Positions 47,237-57,668 are shown, numbered from the stretch's first letter. The stretch: DNA of 64,000 nucleotides from DASPSM01 sp963800135 (GCA_963800135.1 CAWCZR010000004.1:1240001-1304000); one strand, 5' to 3'. Notes: a model not told the origin generated them from the sequence alone. Translations and numbers: made by a program.

Positions 47237-49164
47237 GTGACCGCGCCTCCCATCGAATTCCATCGGGCAACCGGACTCGGTCGCAGCCGGAGGCGAATTG
47301 CCCACGGGCGGTCGATTTCACGGTTCGGCGTGGTGTGGCTGACGGCGTCTTTTGGTGTGTCCGTCCTGGCGATCGTGTTGCGGTCACAAGTGGGTACAGC
47401 CGCCGACAAACCGTCGCCGGCGGTCACCGCATCACAGGGCACAGCGCACGCTCCCGCGCGGCTGCGCTCTCCAATCGCACTAGCCCTGGCCGACCAGGGC
47501 AAGCTGCTGCTGGCCGCCAACCAGCGGAGCGGCACGGTTTCGATCGTCGACCTCTCGACCGAGCGCGTCGTGGGCGAAAGCTCGATCGGCAAGCTGCTCT
47601 CGGACTTGGTCGCGCTTCCCGGGTTGGTTTCGCTCCCCGGGCACGTCGATCGATTCCTCTGCACCGACTGGGAGACGCACGAACTCTATCTGCTCGCTCG
47701 CCACGGCCACGAGTTGACGATCGTCGACAAGTTGCGGGTCAGTTCGTATCCCGTGAGCGTCCGCATCGACAAAACGGGCGGGCGCTGCTTCGTGGCCTCG
47801 CTCTGGTCGCGACGGTTGACCGCCGTCGATTTGGTCGCCGACGCGCAGGGAGGCGTCCGGCTCAAGCTCGGAACGGTGCTCCCGTTCCCCTTCCCGCCTC
47901 GGCTGCAGGCGCTCGCTCCGGACGGCCGCACGCTGATTGTTGCGGGCGCCTTCGGCGGCCAGTTGGCCGTTGTCGACAGCGCCGAGTTTGGGCTGCGAAT
48001 TGTCAAAACGGTTCCCGGTCAAAATATTCGCGGAATGGCTTGGAGCGGCGACGGTCGGCAACTGTTCCTCGCCCAGCAAACGCTCAATCGACTCGGCTAC
48101 ACGAGCCAGGAAGACCTGCACTGGGGCTCCGTCGTCTCGAACGTCATGCGGTCGCTCGAGCGATCAGCGATCGAGGATCCGCAAGCCGACATCCTCACCG
48201 GGAGCCGCGCATTCGAGCTGGGCCAGGTCGGCAACGGCGCGGGCGACCCCGGGGCGCTGAGCGTCGCGAAGGATGGCAGCCTCTCGGTGGTGCTCTCAGG
48301 TGTGGGCGAGGTGGCATCCGGTCACCTCGACGCGGCCCACTTCCGTCGCTTCAAAGTGGGCCTACGCCCCACCGCTCTTGTCGCGAGTGAGGACGGCACC
48401 AGGCTTTACGTTGCGGATACGTTCGGCGATTCGATTGCGCTCATCCCGCAGGGAAAGGCAGCAGCAGGCGCTGCCGATGCCGTCGCGCACGTCTCGCTGG
48501 GACCGCAACCAGTGCTGACGGCCGCCGAGCGCGGCGAGCGCCTGTTTTACAACGCGCGGCTCTCCCTGGAGAACTGGATGAGCTGCCAGAGTTGCCACGC
48601 CGACGGCCACTCCAGCGACGCACTGAGCGATACGCTGGGCGACGGCTCGTTCGGCGCCGCCAAGCGGATTCCACCTTTGGGCGGCGGCGCGGAGACGGGC
48701 CCCTGGGCCTGGAACGGCAGCATGGCCGACCTGGGCCAGCAAATTCGCAAATCGATGCAGACGACGCTCCGCGCAAATCCATTCCCGATGAACAGGTCGC
48801 CGATCTCGCGGCGTACCTCAAGACGCTGAAACCGGCGCCGGCAATGGACGACTCTCCTGCCTCTCCAGCGAGCGTTGCCATCGAACGGGGCCGGGCCGTC
48901 TTCACTCAGCACAAATGCAACCGCTGCCATGTGCCGCCAACGTTCACGTCGCCCCACGTCTACGACGTCGGTCTGCAGGACGAATTGGGCAACCGGCGAT
49001 TTAATCCGCCCTCTTTGCGCGGCGTGAGCCAGCGGGCCGCATTCTTTCACGATGGCCGGGCGACGTCGCTCGTCGACGTTTTCCGCGTGCATCATCACCC
49101 GTCGAACCTAGAGCTCGCCCAGGCGGAGCTGACCGACCTGATCGCCTACCTGCAAACGATCTGA
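47237..49164 (+). CDS. beta-propeller diheme cytochrome c protein (one frame break)
   Basis: A membrane-anchored N terminus (about residues 30-50) precedes a YVTN/NHL-like beta-propeller (about residues 70-405). A cytochrome c peroxidase/MauG-like part follows, with two haem sites: MSCQSCH at about residue 453 and CNRCH at about 560. A base is missing near 48773; the frame then reads GKSIPDEQVADLAAYLKTL to 49164. The joined length is about 642 residues. FHDGRATSLVDV is typical of the peroxidase family. It acts in periplasmic electron transfer. It follows the S41 gene by 18 bp and is probably cotranscribed with it. Confidence 0.82.
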
Positions 49165-49165
49165 A

Positions 49166-50633
49166 TCAGCCGACCGCCACGGGGGCGGCCTCCTTCGCAC
49201 CGTTAAGCGAGTTCGAAATCGTCGACAGGACGACCGTTTCGAGTTGCTCGGCACTCGGCAGCGGCAGCGATAGCAATTGGAACGTTTCATAGGCCTTCAC
49301 GGACGCCCGGTTGAGCGAACGCAGGCACAACGAACTCTTCTCCGGACCGTATTCGGCCAGTACCGTGTTGAGCGCGTGTCGACGGCTCGGATGCGGCAGC
49401 TCGATCATGTCGGCGAGGGTTTCCGCGATGGTCATCGCCCGCAAGAGCCCCGTGTCGATGCCGAGACTCGTCGCGTTCTCCTGCGACTTGAGATGATGCA
49501 GCACTTCCGGAATGAAGGAAGCGGGCATCCCCCAGCGCCTCCATCATGGCCGCGGAAACGTCCGCGTGCGTGCAGCCGAAATCGGCCTGTTCGAGCGCGG
49601 GGAGCCGCAGCTGGCCGATCGTTCTCCAGCGTCTGAGCACGGCCTGATATTGCTTGGGAAAGCCCCGCAAGAGGCCCAAAATGCCGACGTCCTGCAGAAT
49701 GCCCAGCAAGAAGGCCGCCTCATCGGACCGATTTTCCATTTCCTGGCCGAAGGTCGCCGTCGTGCAGGCGATAAACATGCCGCGGCGGGCGTGCCAGGCC
49801 TGCAGCTCGCTGGGCAGTCCTTTGGACAGCGAGCCCAAACCCGACGTTACAGCCGCGTTGAGCACGTGTCCGATCGTCGGCCGCACGCCCAGCACCCGCA
49901 CGGCGTCGGCCACATTGGAGATCGAGCGGGAGACGCCGTTCATCGACGCATTGGACGCTTTGAAGAGGATGGCTGTCGCCCGCGGATCGATCGAAATCAT
50001 CCGGCACAGATCGTTGACAGGGACCTGCTCCGGCGGCATCTCGAGAAACTGGAGAAGTTGCATCGTCAGCTGCGAGAGCACGGGCAGGTCGCTTTGCCGT
50101 TCGACGATGGCCCGCGCCCGCTCCGGAATCCCGTTCCCCTCTTCCGCCTGACGATCGAGGATCGTCCGGCTCAGTTTCACGATCGTGGCCTCGTCGCTGT
50201 TGGCATCGATGACGGTCACGGCGCCAGCCGATTTGGCGTCGATCGGCCCGGACTCCTCGTTTCGATGCAGCAGAATCGCCGGGACGCGCACCATCGAAGC
50301 CCGCAGCTTTTTGATCACTTCCAAGCCGCTGAAGAAGCCGTCGAGCTCGTTGTCGAGCACCAAGAGATGCAGTTCCGTTCCACCGAGCAGACCGCGGAGA
50401 GCCTCGGCGCTCACCAGCGTCATGGCCTCGATGCCGGCCTCTTTAAAGGAGCCGGCGAGGGCGGCAGCCTGCGAGACGTCGCGGCGAAAGATCGCCACGA
50501 TCCGTTTTTCGCCGTCGCGGGGCTGGGCGCCAACGTCGCGGGCGGCAACATCGTGATTGGCCGTCGACGCTTCGGCGCGGTCAACCGCGACGCACGTCGA
50601 TTCAGTCAGTTGTCCACTCATGTCAAAGTCCAA
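49166..50633 (-). CDS. receiver-like plus HDOD domain signalling protein (one frame break)
   Basis: The N-terminal 150 residues resemble a response-regulator receiver, with the Asp candidate in LLVLDNELDGFFSG. An HDOD domain follows (about residues 180-400: LPVLSQLTMQLLQFLEMP, MISIDPRATAILFKASNAS, LLGILQDVGILGLL). An extra G at 49529-49533 shifts the frame after MMEALG; the product continues MPASFIPEVLHHLKSQE to 49166. HDOD proteins relay regulatory signals without the HD hydrolase metal site. Start 50633 or an internal Met at 50621 are both possible. The stop is tail to tail with the cytochrome gene. Confidence 0.82.
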
Positions 50634-50998
50634 ACGTGAACTGAGGGTTGCCGCACGGCGAGAGGTTTACGCTGAGATCTCATCGCGCAGCGGCGGCCCC
50701 CGGGCGCAACCGCCACGAAACGCTAGTGCAGTGCCGGCAAGTGTCAACTTTGTGACTGCGATTTAGTCCCTAGTTCCATGCCAGTTCGCCAAAGTTTCTG
50801 CTTACGCACAGCGGATGCCGAGATGAGACGGGTGTCGTCAAAGCAGCCTATGCGGATTATGCAGTCCCTGCGCTTTACCAGCGCACGTGCTCCGTGCCAG
50901 GAGTGCTAGCATCACCGGGAGCGCAGCACGGCAGCGCAGGATCACGGGAGGATCAAATCGAGGAACCGGCGCCCGAGCACTGAGGGTGCAGCGGGGGG
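50634..50998. other. intergenic region, nothing recognised
   Basis: About 365 bp between the 5' end of the HDOD gene and the 3' end of the lipoprotein gene. Open frames are short antisense shadows without ribosome sites. A promoter for the HDOD gene should lie near 50640-50760. Confidence 0.3.
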
Positions 50999-51493
50999 CT
51001 ACTTCTTCGCGGCGGGCGGGGCGCCGTTGGCAGCTGGGGGAGCGCCCTTTGCGGGCCCTTCTGGAGCGCTCACGATGCGCACCGTGTGGTTTTCGACGTC
51101 GTACGCGTACTGCCAACCGGGCGGAAGGACGGCCAGCTTCACGTCGTAGGCCTTGACGACCTTCGTCATGAATTCATCGTAGTCCTTGGGGTAGTGCCCC
51201 TCGGCCGCGTTGTACAAATCGAGCGTGTGTTGCAGGTTCAGGAGATCGATTTTGGTGATCGTCGGCTTCAGCATTTGCACCGGACCCAAGAGGGGATCGT
51301 CGGCGTGGGCACGATACTCGTTGATCTCTTGCTTGGCCTTCGGATCGAACTGCTTGATGTCGTTCGTTTTCTTATTGATATTGATGTTGGGGTCTCTCTT
51401 GGCCTGCTCGGAGAGCGATTGCATGCACCCCGCCCCCAGGGCGAGCGCCAGGCTGCCGATTCCGACCAGGTTGACAAATCCGCGGGTTTTCAT
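50999..51493 (-). CDS. small lipoprotein, 164 residues
   Basis: MKTRGFVNLVGIGSLALALG precedes a lipobox GAGC. The mature part has KIDLLNLQHTLDLYNAAEGH and YPKDYDEFMTKVVKAYDVKL, resembling the extracellular part of type II secretion pseudopilin-like or planctomycete lipoproteins, and ends in an Ala/Pro/Lys-rich tail. The function is unknown. Confidence 0.65.
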   Translation of the reverse strand: MKTRGFVNLVGIGSLALALGAGCMQSLSEQAKRDPNININKKTNDIKQFDPKAKQEINEYRAHADDPLLGPVQMLKPTITKIDLLNLQHTLDLYNAAEGHYPKDYDEFMTKVVKAYDVKLAVLPPGWQYAYDVENHTVRIVSAPEGPAKGAPPAANGAPPAAKK

Positions 51494-51719
51494 CGCGCGA
51501 TCCTCCGGAGACCCGTTTCTCACGCTGCGTGCGTCTTGAGTCTATCCCTACGAAATGGCCGCGGCAATGGGCGCGCGGGGCCCGGCGCTCTGTTAACTTC
51601 TGCGCGCGTCCGGCGTGGATCAATCCGCGAGCCGGCGATACGCTCGTGATTGACTGCGGCGACTCGTGGGATGCAAGTCGCACGTGAGACTGAACCTCTT
51701 ATCGGAAACAACCTCAGCA

Positions 51720-52493
51720 ATGAAGCTTGAACACAAGGTGGCCCTGATCACCGGCGCGGCCGGGGGAATCGGCCGGGAAGCCTGCCTGCTCTTCAGCCGT
51801 GAGGGGGCGACGATCGTGGCCGTCGATCTCAACGAGACGGGCGGCGAAGAGACCGTGGCGCTGGTCCAAAAACAGGGCGGACGCGGACACTTCGTCCCGG
51901 CCGACGTGTCGAAGAGCGCCGACTGCGAAGGGATGATCGCTGCCGCCGAAAAGGCGTACGGCCGACTGGACATCCTTTTTAACAACGCGGGCGTGATGCT
52001 CGACGGTGACGACGACGCCGTCCATACCAGCGAAGCGATCTGGGAGAAGACGCTGGCGATCAATCTCAAAGGAGTCTTTCTCGGCTGCAAGTTCGGGATT
52101 CCCGCGCTCAGGCGGGCCGGCGGCGGGTCGATCATCAATACGGCCTCGTTCGTCGCGCTGATGGGCGCAGCCACGTCGCAAATTGCCTACACGGCGAGCA
52201 AAGGGGGCGTGCTAGCGCTCAGCCGGGAACTGGCCATCATCCACGCGCGGGAGAAGATCCGCGTCAACGCTCTGTGCCCGGGCCCGCTCCGCACGGAGCT
52301 GTTGATGAACTTCCTCAATACGCCGGAAAAGAAACAGCGCCGCCTGGTGCACATTCCCATGGGTCGCTTCGGCGAAGCGTCGGAGATGGCCAAGGCCGCC
52401 CTGTTCCTGGCGTCCGATGACTCTTCCTTCCTGACCGGTGCCGACTTCGTCGTCGACGGCGGCATCACGGCAGCGTACGTCACTCCCGAATAA
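51720..52493 (+). CDS. short-chain dehydrogenase/reductase
   Basis: The 257-residue classical SDR starts MKLEHKVALITGAAGG at 51720. The cofactor motif TGAAGGIGREA is at about residues 11-21, NNAGV at about 87, the catalytic Ser near INTASFVAL and YTASKGG with Tyr-x3-Lys at about 158. An Asp at the end of strand 2 (VAVDLNE) suggests NAD(H). The substrate is unknown; the family includes 3-oxoacyl-ACP reductases and glucose dehydrogenases. It may be cotranscribed with the UPF0261 gene 100 bp downstream. Confidence 0.88.
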   Translation: MKLEHKVALITGAAGGIGREACLLFSREGATIVAVDLNETGGEETVALVQKQGGRGHFVPADVSKSADCEGMIAAAEKAYGRLDILFNNAGVMLDGDDDAVHTSEAIWEKTLAINLKGVFLGCKFGIPALRRAGGGSIINTASFVALMGAATSQIAYTASKGGVLALSRELAIIHAREKIRVNALCPGPLRTELLMNFLNTPEKKQRRLVHIPMGRFGEASEMAKAALFLASDDSSFLTGADFVVDGGITAAYVTPE

Positions 52494-52499
52494 GATGTA

Positions 52500-52587
52500 G
52501 TCCAAAGTCCAAAGTCCAAGGTCCAAAGTTAAGAGTGACGTCAAGACGTCCGCCGACCTTGGACTTTGAACCTTGGACTTTGGACTG
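52500..52587. repeat. imperfect inverted repeat built from GTCCAAA units
   Basis: Four GTCCAAA/GTCCAAG units at 52500-52530 face the reverse-complement CTTTGGAC/CCTTGGAC units at 52556-52587, giving a long imperfect hairpin with a 25-base loop. It lies between the SDR and UPF0261 genes and ends six bases before the latter's start, so it may affect its translation. It is a REP-type element. Confidence 0.7.
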
Positions 52588-52592
52588 TTTCA

Positions 52593-53849
52593 ATGCCTGT
52601 CTACCTGATTGGCACGCTCGACACCAAGGGGCAAGAAGTCGCGTTCGTGCGCGACGAGCTGCACGCGTTGGGCCTCGATGTCGTGGTCGTCGATGGGAGC
52701 TGCCTCAACGAGCCGACAATCGTCGCGGACGTGACCCGCGAGGCCGTCTTCGAGGCGGCCGGCACGACCCTGGCCGCGGTGCGAGCGGCGAATGATCGGG
52801 GACATGCCGTCACGACCGCGGCGCGAGGCGTCTCCGCGCTGATCGCGCAACTTCATGGGAAGGGCGCGGTCGAGGGTGTAGTCGGCCTGGGCGGCTCAGC
52901 CGGTACGACGATTGCCACCGCCGGCATGCGCGTGCTGCCCATCGGCGTGCCGAAAGTCATGGCAAGCACGCTGGCCTCGGGGAATGTGCGGCACTACGTC
53001 GGCGACAAAGACATCCTGATGCTCAACACGATCGTCGACGTGTCGGGCATTAATCGGATCAGCCGCATCGTACTCGGGGAAGCAGCCCGCGCGATGGCCG
53101 GACTGGTGACGCTCCGACAAAAACAGAGCGCAACGGCAGACAAGCCGGTGGTTGCCGCGACCATGTTCGGCGTCACGACGCCCTGTGTCGAGCGGGCCCG
53201 CCGCGTGCTTGAAGACGCGGGTTATGAGGTGCTGGTCTTTCACGCGACCGGCACGGGCGGCCAAGCGATGGAGTCACTCATTGCCGACGGCCTGATCGCC
53301 GGAGTGCTCGATATCACCACGACCGAGCTGGCCGACGAGCTGGCTGGCGGCGTGCTCACCGCGGGGCCGGACCGACTGACCGCCGCCGGCCGCAAGGGGA
53401 TACCGCAAGTGATCTCGGTCGGTGCGATCGACATGGTAAATTTCGGCCCGCCGGAAACCATTCCGCCCAAATTCGCCGACCGCAAGTTCTATCGCCACAA
53501 TCCGAACGTCACGCTGATGCGAACGACGGTCGAGGAGAACCGAAAGCTCGGCGAAGAAATCTCCCGCAAGGCGGCAGCCGCGACCGGCCCGACGACCATC
53601 GTCTTTCCATTGCGTGGTGTCTCTGCCATCGACCGGGAGGGCCAGCCATTCGACGACCCGTCAGCACGCGCCGCCCTGCTGACAGCGATTCGCGACCGCC
53701 ACGGGGCGGTCGAGCTAATCGAACTCGATCATCACATCAACGATCCGGAGTTCGCCGAAGCGGCGGCTCACAAACTGATCGAGCTGCTCAAGCAGCAAGG
53801 GCGCCGAGCGAGTTCGCCCGCCGCGTTATCGATGCGAGCTCGCCAATAG
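52593..53849 (+). CDS. UPF0261 (Tm-1-like ATP-binding domain) protein
   Basis: The 418-residue protein starts MPVYLIGTLDTKGQE at 52593. The Tm-1-like fold is visible through GTLDTKGQEVAFVRDEL, VVGLGGSAGTTIATAGMR, and later TMFGVTTPCVERARR and FHATGTGGQAMESL. Family members bind nucleotide and are often linked or fused to a PEP-hydrolase-like TIM barrel, of which one (58071) lies downstream on the same strand. The function of the pair is not established. The last 24 bp overlap the antisense CPBP gene. Confidence 0.85.
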   Translation: MPVYLIGTLDTKGQEVAFVRDELHALGLDVVVVDGSCLNEPTIVADVTREAVFEAAGTTLAAVRAANDRGHAVTTAARGVSALIAQLHGKGAVEGVVGLGGSAGTTIATAGMRVLPIGVPKVMASTLASGNVRHYVGDKDILMLNTIVDVSGINRISRIVLGEAARAMAGLVTLRQKQSATADKPVVAATMFGVTTPCVERARRVLEDAGYEVLVFHATGTGGQAMESLIADGLIAGVLDITTTELADELAGGVLTAGPDRLTAAGRKGIPQVISVGAIDMVNFGPPETIPPKFADRKFYRHNPNVTLMRTTVEENRKLGEEISRKAAAATGPTTIVFPLRGVSAIDREGQPFDDPSARAALLTAIRDRHGAVELIELDHHINDPEFAEAAAHKLIELLKQQGRRASSPAALSMRARQ

Positions 53850-54351
53850 GATTGCCACGAAGTCCTGGAGACAATGCCAAGTGATGGGGATGACGAGGCT
53901 GCGCATTTGAAGATAAATCACGGCGAAAACGAGACCCAGACAGCCGATTGAAAGGGCGCTTGCGGTGCCCTGGTAAACGTGCCCAAGTCCGAACAATGCC
54001 GACGACAGGACGACCGCCCAGAAACGGCCTGTCAACGCGGTGAATCTCAGTAATAGATACCCGCGGAAAATGATCTCTTCCGCAGTTCCATTGATGACCG
54101 CGAGATAGCCAAGCAAAGGCAGTTCGGTCGGACTCTGCATCACGAAGTACGATGGCGCGTGAGCGGGCGCCGACAGCCCCAGCCGCAGCCAGAGCATTTG
54201 CGCGAACGAGATGCCATACAAGATCAGGGGAAACGTCAAGGTAGCGAAAACGATCGACCGGGGGCCTTTTTTGGGCAATAATATACTTGACTCACCAGAC
54301 TCCAAGGGGTAGAATGAGGCCATCGACAGACGAAACCGAAGGAATCGTGCG

Positions 54352-55269
54352 ATGGAAGCCCCGAAAACTCTGATCGAAGCCGTCCGATACTTCTCTGATC
54401 TCGACGTGTGCAACGAGTACATGAAGGGAATCAAATGGCCGAACGGAAAAATCGTCTGCCCGAAATGTGGCAAGGATCGCGTCGGAGAGATTAAGACCCG
54501 GAAGATGCTGCGCTGCAAGGGCTGCCGGAAGCAGTTCAGCTACAAGGTCGGCACGATCTTTGAGGACTCGCCCCTCGGCTTGGACAAGTGGTTCGTCGCG
54601 GTCTGGTGCATCACGAACGCCAAGAACGGTATCAGCAGTTACGAGCTTGGCCGGGCTCTTGGCGTGACCCAGAAAAGCGCGTGGCACATGCTGCACCGAA
54701 TTCGGCTGGCGATGCACAACGAAACGCCCAAGCGGCTCTCAGGCACAATTGAGGCCGACGAGACCTACGTCGGCGGCCACGCTCGAAACATGCACGCATC
54801 CAAGCGGAAGGAAAAGATCAAAGGGCCGGGGGTTAGCGGCAAGGTGATCGTGCAGGGCGTGCTTGAGCGCGGCGGCCGGGTGATCGCTGGCGTTGTTCCC
54901 AACACGAAAAGGAAAACCGTTCAGCCAAACATCCGAGAGATCGTGAAAACTGGCAGCACCGTCTACACCGACAATTTCCAGTCGTACGTGGGGCTTGAGG
55001 ACGAGTATCTGCACGAGGCGATTGACCACGCGAAGGGCGTGTACGTCCGCGGCAACTGCCACACAAACAGCATGGAGAATTTCTGGTCTTTGCTCAAACG
55101 CGGCCTGACCGGCACATACGTTTCAGTCATGCCGTGGCATTTGTTCCGCTACGTCGATGAACAGGTTTTTAGATTCAACGAGCGGAAGGGAACGGACAGC
55201 AGCCGCTTCGACGCAGTGATGCGGCGGATTGTTGGCGTGCGATTGCAGTACAGCGAACTCATCTCATAG
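54352..55269 (+). CDS. IS1595-family (ISXO2-like) transposase
   Basis: The 305-residue transposase has an N-terminal zinc ribbon (VCPKCGKD to RCKGCRKQFS), a helix-turn-helix around VTQKSAWHMLHRIR and the catalytic core. Core motifs are EADETYVGG (first Asp), TVYTDNFQSYV (second Asp) and HTNSMENFWSLLKRG (third acidic residue, Glu). The frame is intact. Its 3' end overlaps the convergent DUF3037-like gene by 11 bp. Confidence 0.93.
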   Translation: MEAPKTLIEAVRYFSDLDVCNEYMKGIKWPNGKIVCPKCGKDRVGEIKTRKMLRCKGCRKQFSYKVGTIFEDSPLGLDKWFVAVWCITNAKNGISSYELGRALGVTQKSAWHMLHRIRLAMHNETPKRLSGTIEADETYVGGHARNMHASKRKEKIKGPGVSGKVIVQGVLERGGRVIAGVVPNTKRKTVQPNIREIVKTGSTVYTDNFQSYVGLEDEYLHEAIDHAKGVYVRGNCHTNSMENFWSLLKRGLTGTYVSVMPWHLFRYVDEQVFRFNERKGTDSSRFDAVMRRIVGVRLQYSELIS

Positions 55270-56119
55270 AGGACGCGGCCATTTGTTCAATTTGGGCAAA
55301 TGCACGATCGTGGTCTGCGACATCAATTATTGTTGCCTCTTCCTTGAGGCCGTTGATTGCCCCAATCACATGGGGATCGTTCGGGTCGTACAGATTGCTG
55401 TCAAGAATTGCCGCGCACTGATCGCGATTCAGTCGAAGCTTGGATCGCTGGAGATCACGGAAGGCCCAAGCGGTGTTTGCCACGCTTTGCCGATGATCGG
55501 GAATCGTAGGCTGGAGAACCCCCCTGGGTTTCCCGTTTCCGAACACGGTGTTAACCACGGGGTTCACCCACCCGCCGCCATCCAGTTCGGCTGGCACATG
55601 CACGTTGTACTGGACATGCTTTGCCAGCTTGGCGTCGGACACCACGACCTCTCGAATCACGCGGCCGGCACTCTTCCTGAGAGCCTGAGCTACGTGCTTA
55701 TGTGTTTCAGCAGGAGAAACGGACTTTACGAGCGCTGCAAAATAGTCGTCGCGAGCAGCTCCAAGCTGTCCGTTGAGAGTATCGAACAGCTTGGCGGCTT
55801 CCACCAGCATGAACCGGGGCTTCGACTTCGACGACAGGACCTCAAGGAACTCCGGCGATTCCCGCTTCACCCGCGCGCCGCTCCGTTTGCGAATCGTGTC
55901 GCGGCGGAGTTGCATCCGCCAAAACGTAATCCATTCCCTATAAGCGTGGCGACTGTCTTCTGGCACAAACGTTGGGGGATTGATTCGATCCTTGTAGGCC
56001 CCCAGAAATCGATAGGCGACCCTTCCGTTGTCCCAAACGACGACGCCGATGTTGCGCGGTTCAACCCGGTGAAGATCGGGGACGAATTTGGCCAACATTA
56101 TTACCGGCGGATTGCTCAT
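55259..56119 (-). CDS. DUF3037-like protein, partner of the HipA-like kinase
   Basis: The 286-residue protein starts MSNPPVIMLAKFVPDLHRVE and then EPRNIGVVVWDNGRVAYRFL, the typical DUF3037 opening. It continues with MLVEAAKLFDTLNGQL, NVHVPAELDGGGWVNPVVNT and a helical C terminus. The start is three bases after the kinase stop, so the two form an operon. DUF3037 proteins are, to my knowledge, often encoded beside HipA-like kinases. The function is unknown; partner or inhibitor is inference. I chose the name from pattern memory, not a search. Confidence 0.65.
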   Translation of the reverse strand: MSNPPVIMLAKFVPDLHRVEPRNIGVVVWDNGRVAYRFLGAYKDRINPPTFVPEDSRHAYREWITFWRMQLRRDTIRKRSGARVKRESPEFLEVLSSKSKPRFMLVEAAKLFDTLNGQLGAARDDYFAALVKSVSPAETHKHVAQALRKSAGRVIREVVVSDAKLAKHVQYNVHVPAELDGGGWVNPVVNTVFGNGKPRGVLQPTIPDHRQSVANTAWAFRDLQRSKLRLNRDQCAAILDSNLYDPNDPHVIGAINGLKEEATIIDVADHDRAFAQIEQMAASSMR

Positions 56120-56122
56120 GGC

Positions 56123-56938
56123 TCAGTCATCGAAAAGCGTTCTTGGACCCTCGGGCATGGACTCGAATTCGTCGCGTTGCTTGCTGATGAGGAATCCGAT
56201 GTTTCCCTTTCGCCACTTAAGGAACGTTGCGAGATATTCCGCGATGTCGGGCTCAAGGCCGATCTCGTCTCTTGCGAAGCCGCACAAGTCTTCCAGTACA
56301 AAGTCCGGGATGATGCCGACACGACGAATCCAAAAATCCAAATCCTCTTGCGACTGCAACTGATCAAGGAATACGTGGCGATTGTTGTTGAGTGGCGGCT
56401 TGCCAGTGATCCCGATGTCGTTGTACAGCTTGTCGATCTTTTCCTTTCCACAAAAGTTCATGCCCGACAGCAGCGAGTGATCGTGATCGAAGATATGGAT
56501 CTGCCGTGGGTCGTTTCCGCGGTCAACCACCACGTTTTCGTCGTGTCGGTCTTCGTTGCCGATAAAGATGTCGAAGACAAGAATGCCCGCGCAAACCAGA
56601 GGCATTTTACGGACGACGATGTCTTCGAAAATGGGCCTCAGACTGGCACGCTCAAAATTAAAGTCCAGAGACGAAAACAGCTTTACGTTTCCCGGTCCAA
56701 AGCGAGTGATCGCACAGGGTGGAACCGGAAGCCCAAGGAACTGACCGATCTTCGCTGCGATGTACTCGCTGGGTATTCGATACGGGATCGACGGGCTTGG
56801 GGCCTTGTGAAACGCCTGCGTATATCCGAATCCGCATCCTTGCTCATCGAGCGCTCTGTCGAGTTTGTCCAGCGCGCCGATTTGGTCCGGCTTGAAGAGC
56901 GCGCGATAAAGAAACTCGGGACGTCGCTTGATCGCCAC
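56123..56938 (-). CDS. HipA-like kinase domain protein (HipA_2 type)
   Basis: The kinase signature is in the centre: VFDIFIGNEDRHDENVVVDR supplies the catalytic Asp, and the metal-binding segment is QIHIFDHDHSLLSG. YIAAKIGQFLGLPVPPCAIT fits the N lobe. The product is shorter than full HipA (about 440 residues) and lacks a HipB neighbour. A GTG at 56938 (VAIKRRPEFLYRAL) is taken as start; the frame is open to an ATG at 57058, which would nearly abut the divergent gene. Targets cannot be read from sequence. Confidence 0.72.
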   Translation of the reverse strand: MAIKRRPEFLYRALFKPDQIGALDKLDRALDEQGCGFGYTQAFHKAPSPSIPYRIPSEYIAAKIGQFLGLPVPPCAITRFGPGNVKLFSSLDFNFERASLRPIFEDIVVRKMPLVCAGILVFDIFIGNEDRHDENVVVDRGNDPRQIHIFDHDHSLLSGMNFCGKEKIDKLYNDIGITGKPPLNNNRHVFLDQLQSQEDLDFWIRRVGIIPDFVLEDLCGFARDEIGLEPDIAEYLATFLKWRKGNIGFLISKQRDEFESMPEGPRTLFDD

Positions 56939-57090
56939 TGTTCTGGACCATCTCTTAGTGTACTGAACGCAAGACCAGTGCGCAAGAACAAAACCGCGAA
57001 AGGCCGTGCCTCCGCGGCTTCGAGATGGTTGTCTCCGTACGGCTCTAATATCAGGCATCGGATAGTGGGAATCAAGAACGGGAGTCTTGG

Positions 57091-57243
57091 ATGAAGAAAC
57101 GCCCAGTAAAGCCGAAAAAACCGCACCCCTTCACGCAAATCCCCGAGTTCGACAAGGCGATGCGGAAGCTCGTGCAGGTGCCGAAAGAGGCAATCGAGCG
57201 GGCGGAAAAGAACGAGGCGCGGAAGGGCAAGAAACTCTCATGA
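57091..57243 (+). CDS. small basic protein, 50 residues
   Basis: ATG at 57091 gives MKKRPVKPKKPHPFTQIPEF followed by DKAMRKLVQVPKEAIERAEK and a basic end. The VPKEAIERAEK-type pattern recurs in small proteins of mobile regions in other bacteria, from memory. Its stop overlaps the ankyrin start (ATGA). The function is unknown; a DNA-binding or antitoxin-like role is only possible. Confidence 0.55.
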   Translation: MKKRPVKPKKPHPFTQIPEFDKAMRKLVQVPKEAIERAEKNEARKGKKLS

Positions 57244-57668
57244 CGGGAAAACAACCGAAAAGAAATCCCAGACCCGGAGTTGATCAAACTGGGCGCACCG
57301 CACTTCACCATGCCGCCGCGGACGGACTGGAAGACGAAGTTTCCAGGCTCTTGCGCGAAGGGGCCGATCCGAACGCGCAAGATGACAACGGGTGGTCGCC
57401 GTTACATTTAGCAGCCCAGACAGGCTCTCCAACAATAACGTCCCTCCTTCTAACGGCCGGTGCCTGCGTCGACGTCGGAGACTCCTTCGGAAACACCCCA
57501 CTGTTTCGGGCCGTATTCGCGTGCAAGGGCGACGGCGAGGTGATCGCGCTATTGAGAGATGCCGGAGCCTCCCCTACCGCTCGGAACAAGAGCGGCGTTT
57601 CGCCTCTGAGCCTGGCCCGCACAATCGCAAACTACGATGTAGCTCAATTCTTCGCAGACCAGCCCTAG
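57240..57668 (+). CDS. ankyrin-repeat protein, 142 residues
   Basis: MTGKQPKRNPRPGVDQTGRT begins at 57240. About four ankyrin units are visible: GRTALHHAAADGLEDEVSRL, GWSPLHLAAQTGSPTITSLL, GNTPLFRAVFACKGDGEVIA and GVSPLSLARTIANYDVAQFF. It is cytoplasmic and presumably binds a partner. It ends three bases before the right inverted repeat and is translationally coupled to the small basic protein. Confidence 0.75.
   Translation: MTGKQPKRNPRPGVDQTGRTALHHAAADGLEDEVSRLLREGADPNAQDDNGWSPLHLAAQTGSPTITSLLLTAGACVDVGDSFGNTPLFRAVFACKGDGEVIALLRDAGASPTARNKSGVSPLSLARTIANYDVAQFFADQP

Noticed and set aside
46345..48390. A 681-codon plus-strand frame across the S41 and cytochrome genes
   Set aside because: It is a shadow of two real genes in another frame; the translation is Arg/Gly/Ala-rich without domains.
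55229..57094. A 621-codon plus-strand frame opposite the kinase/DUF3037 pair
   Set aside because: It is the antisense shadow of two genes that have clear motifs and operon spacing on the minus strand.
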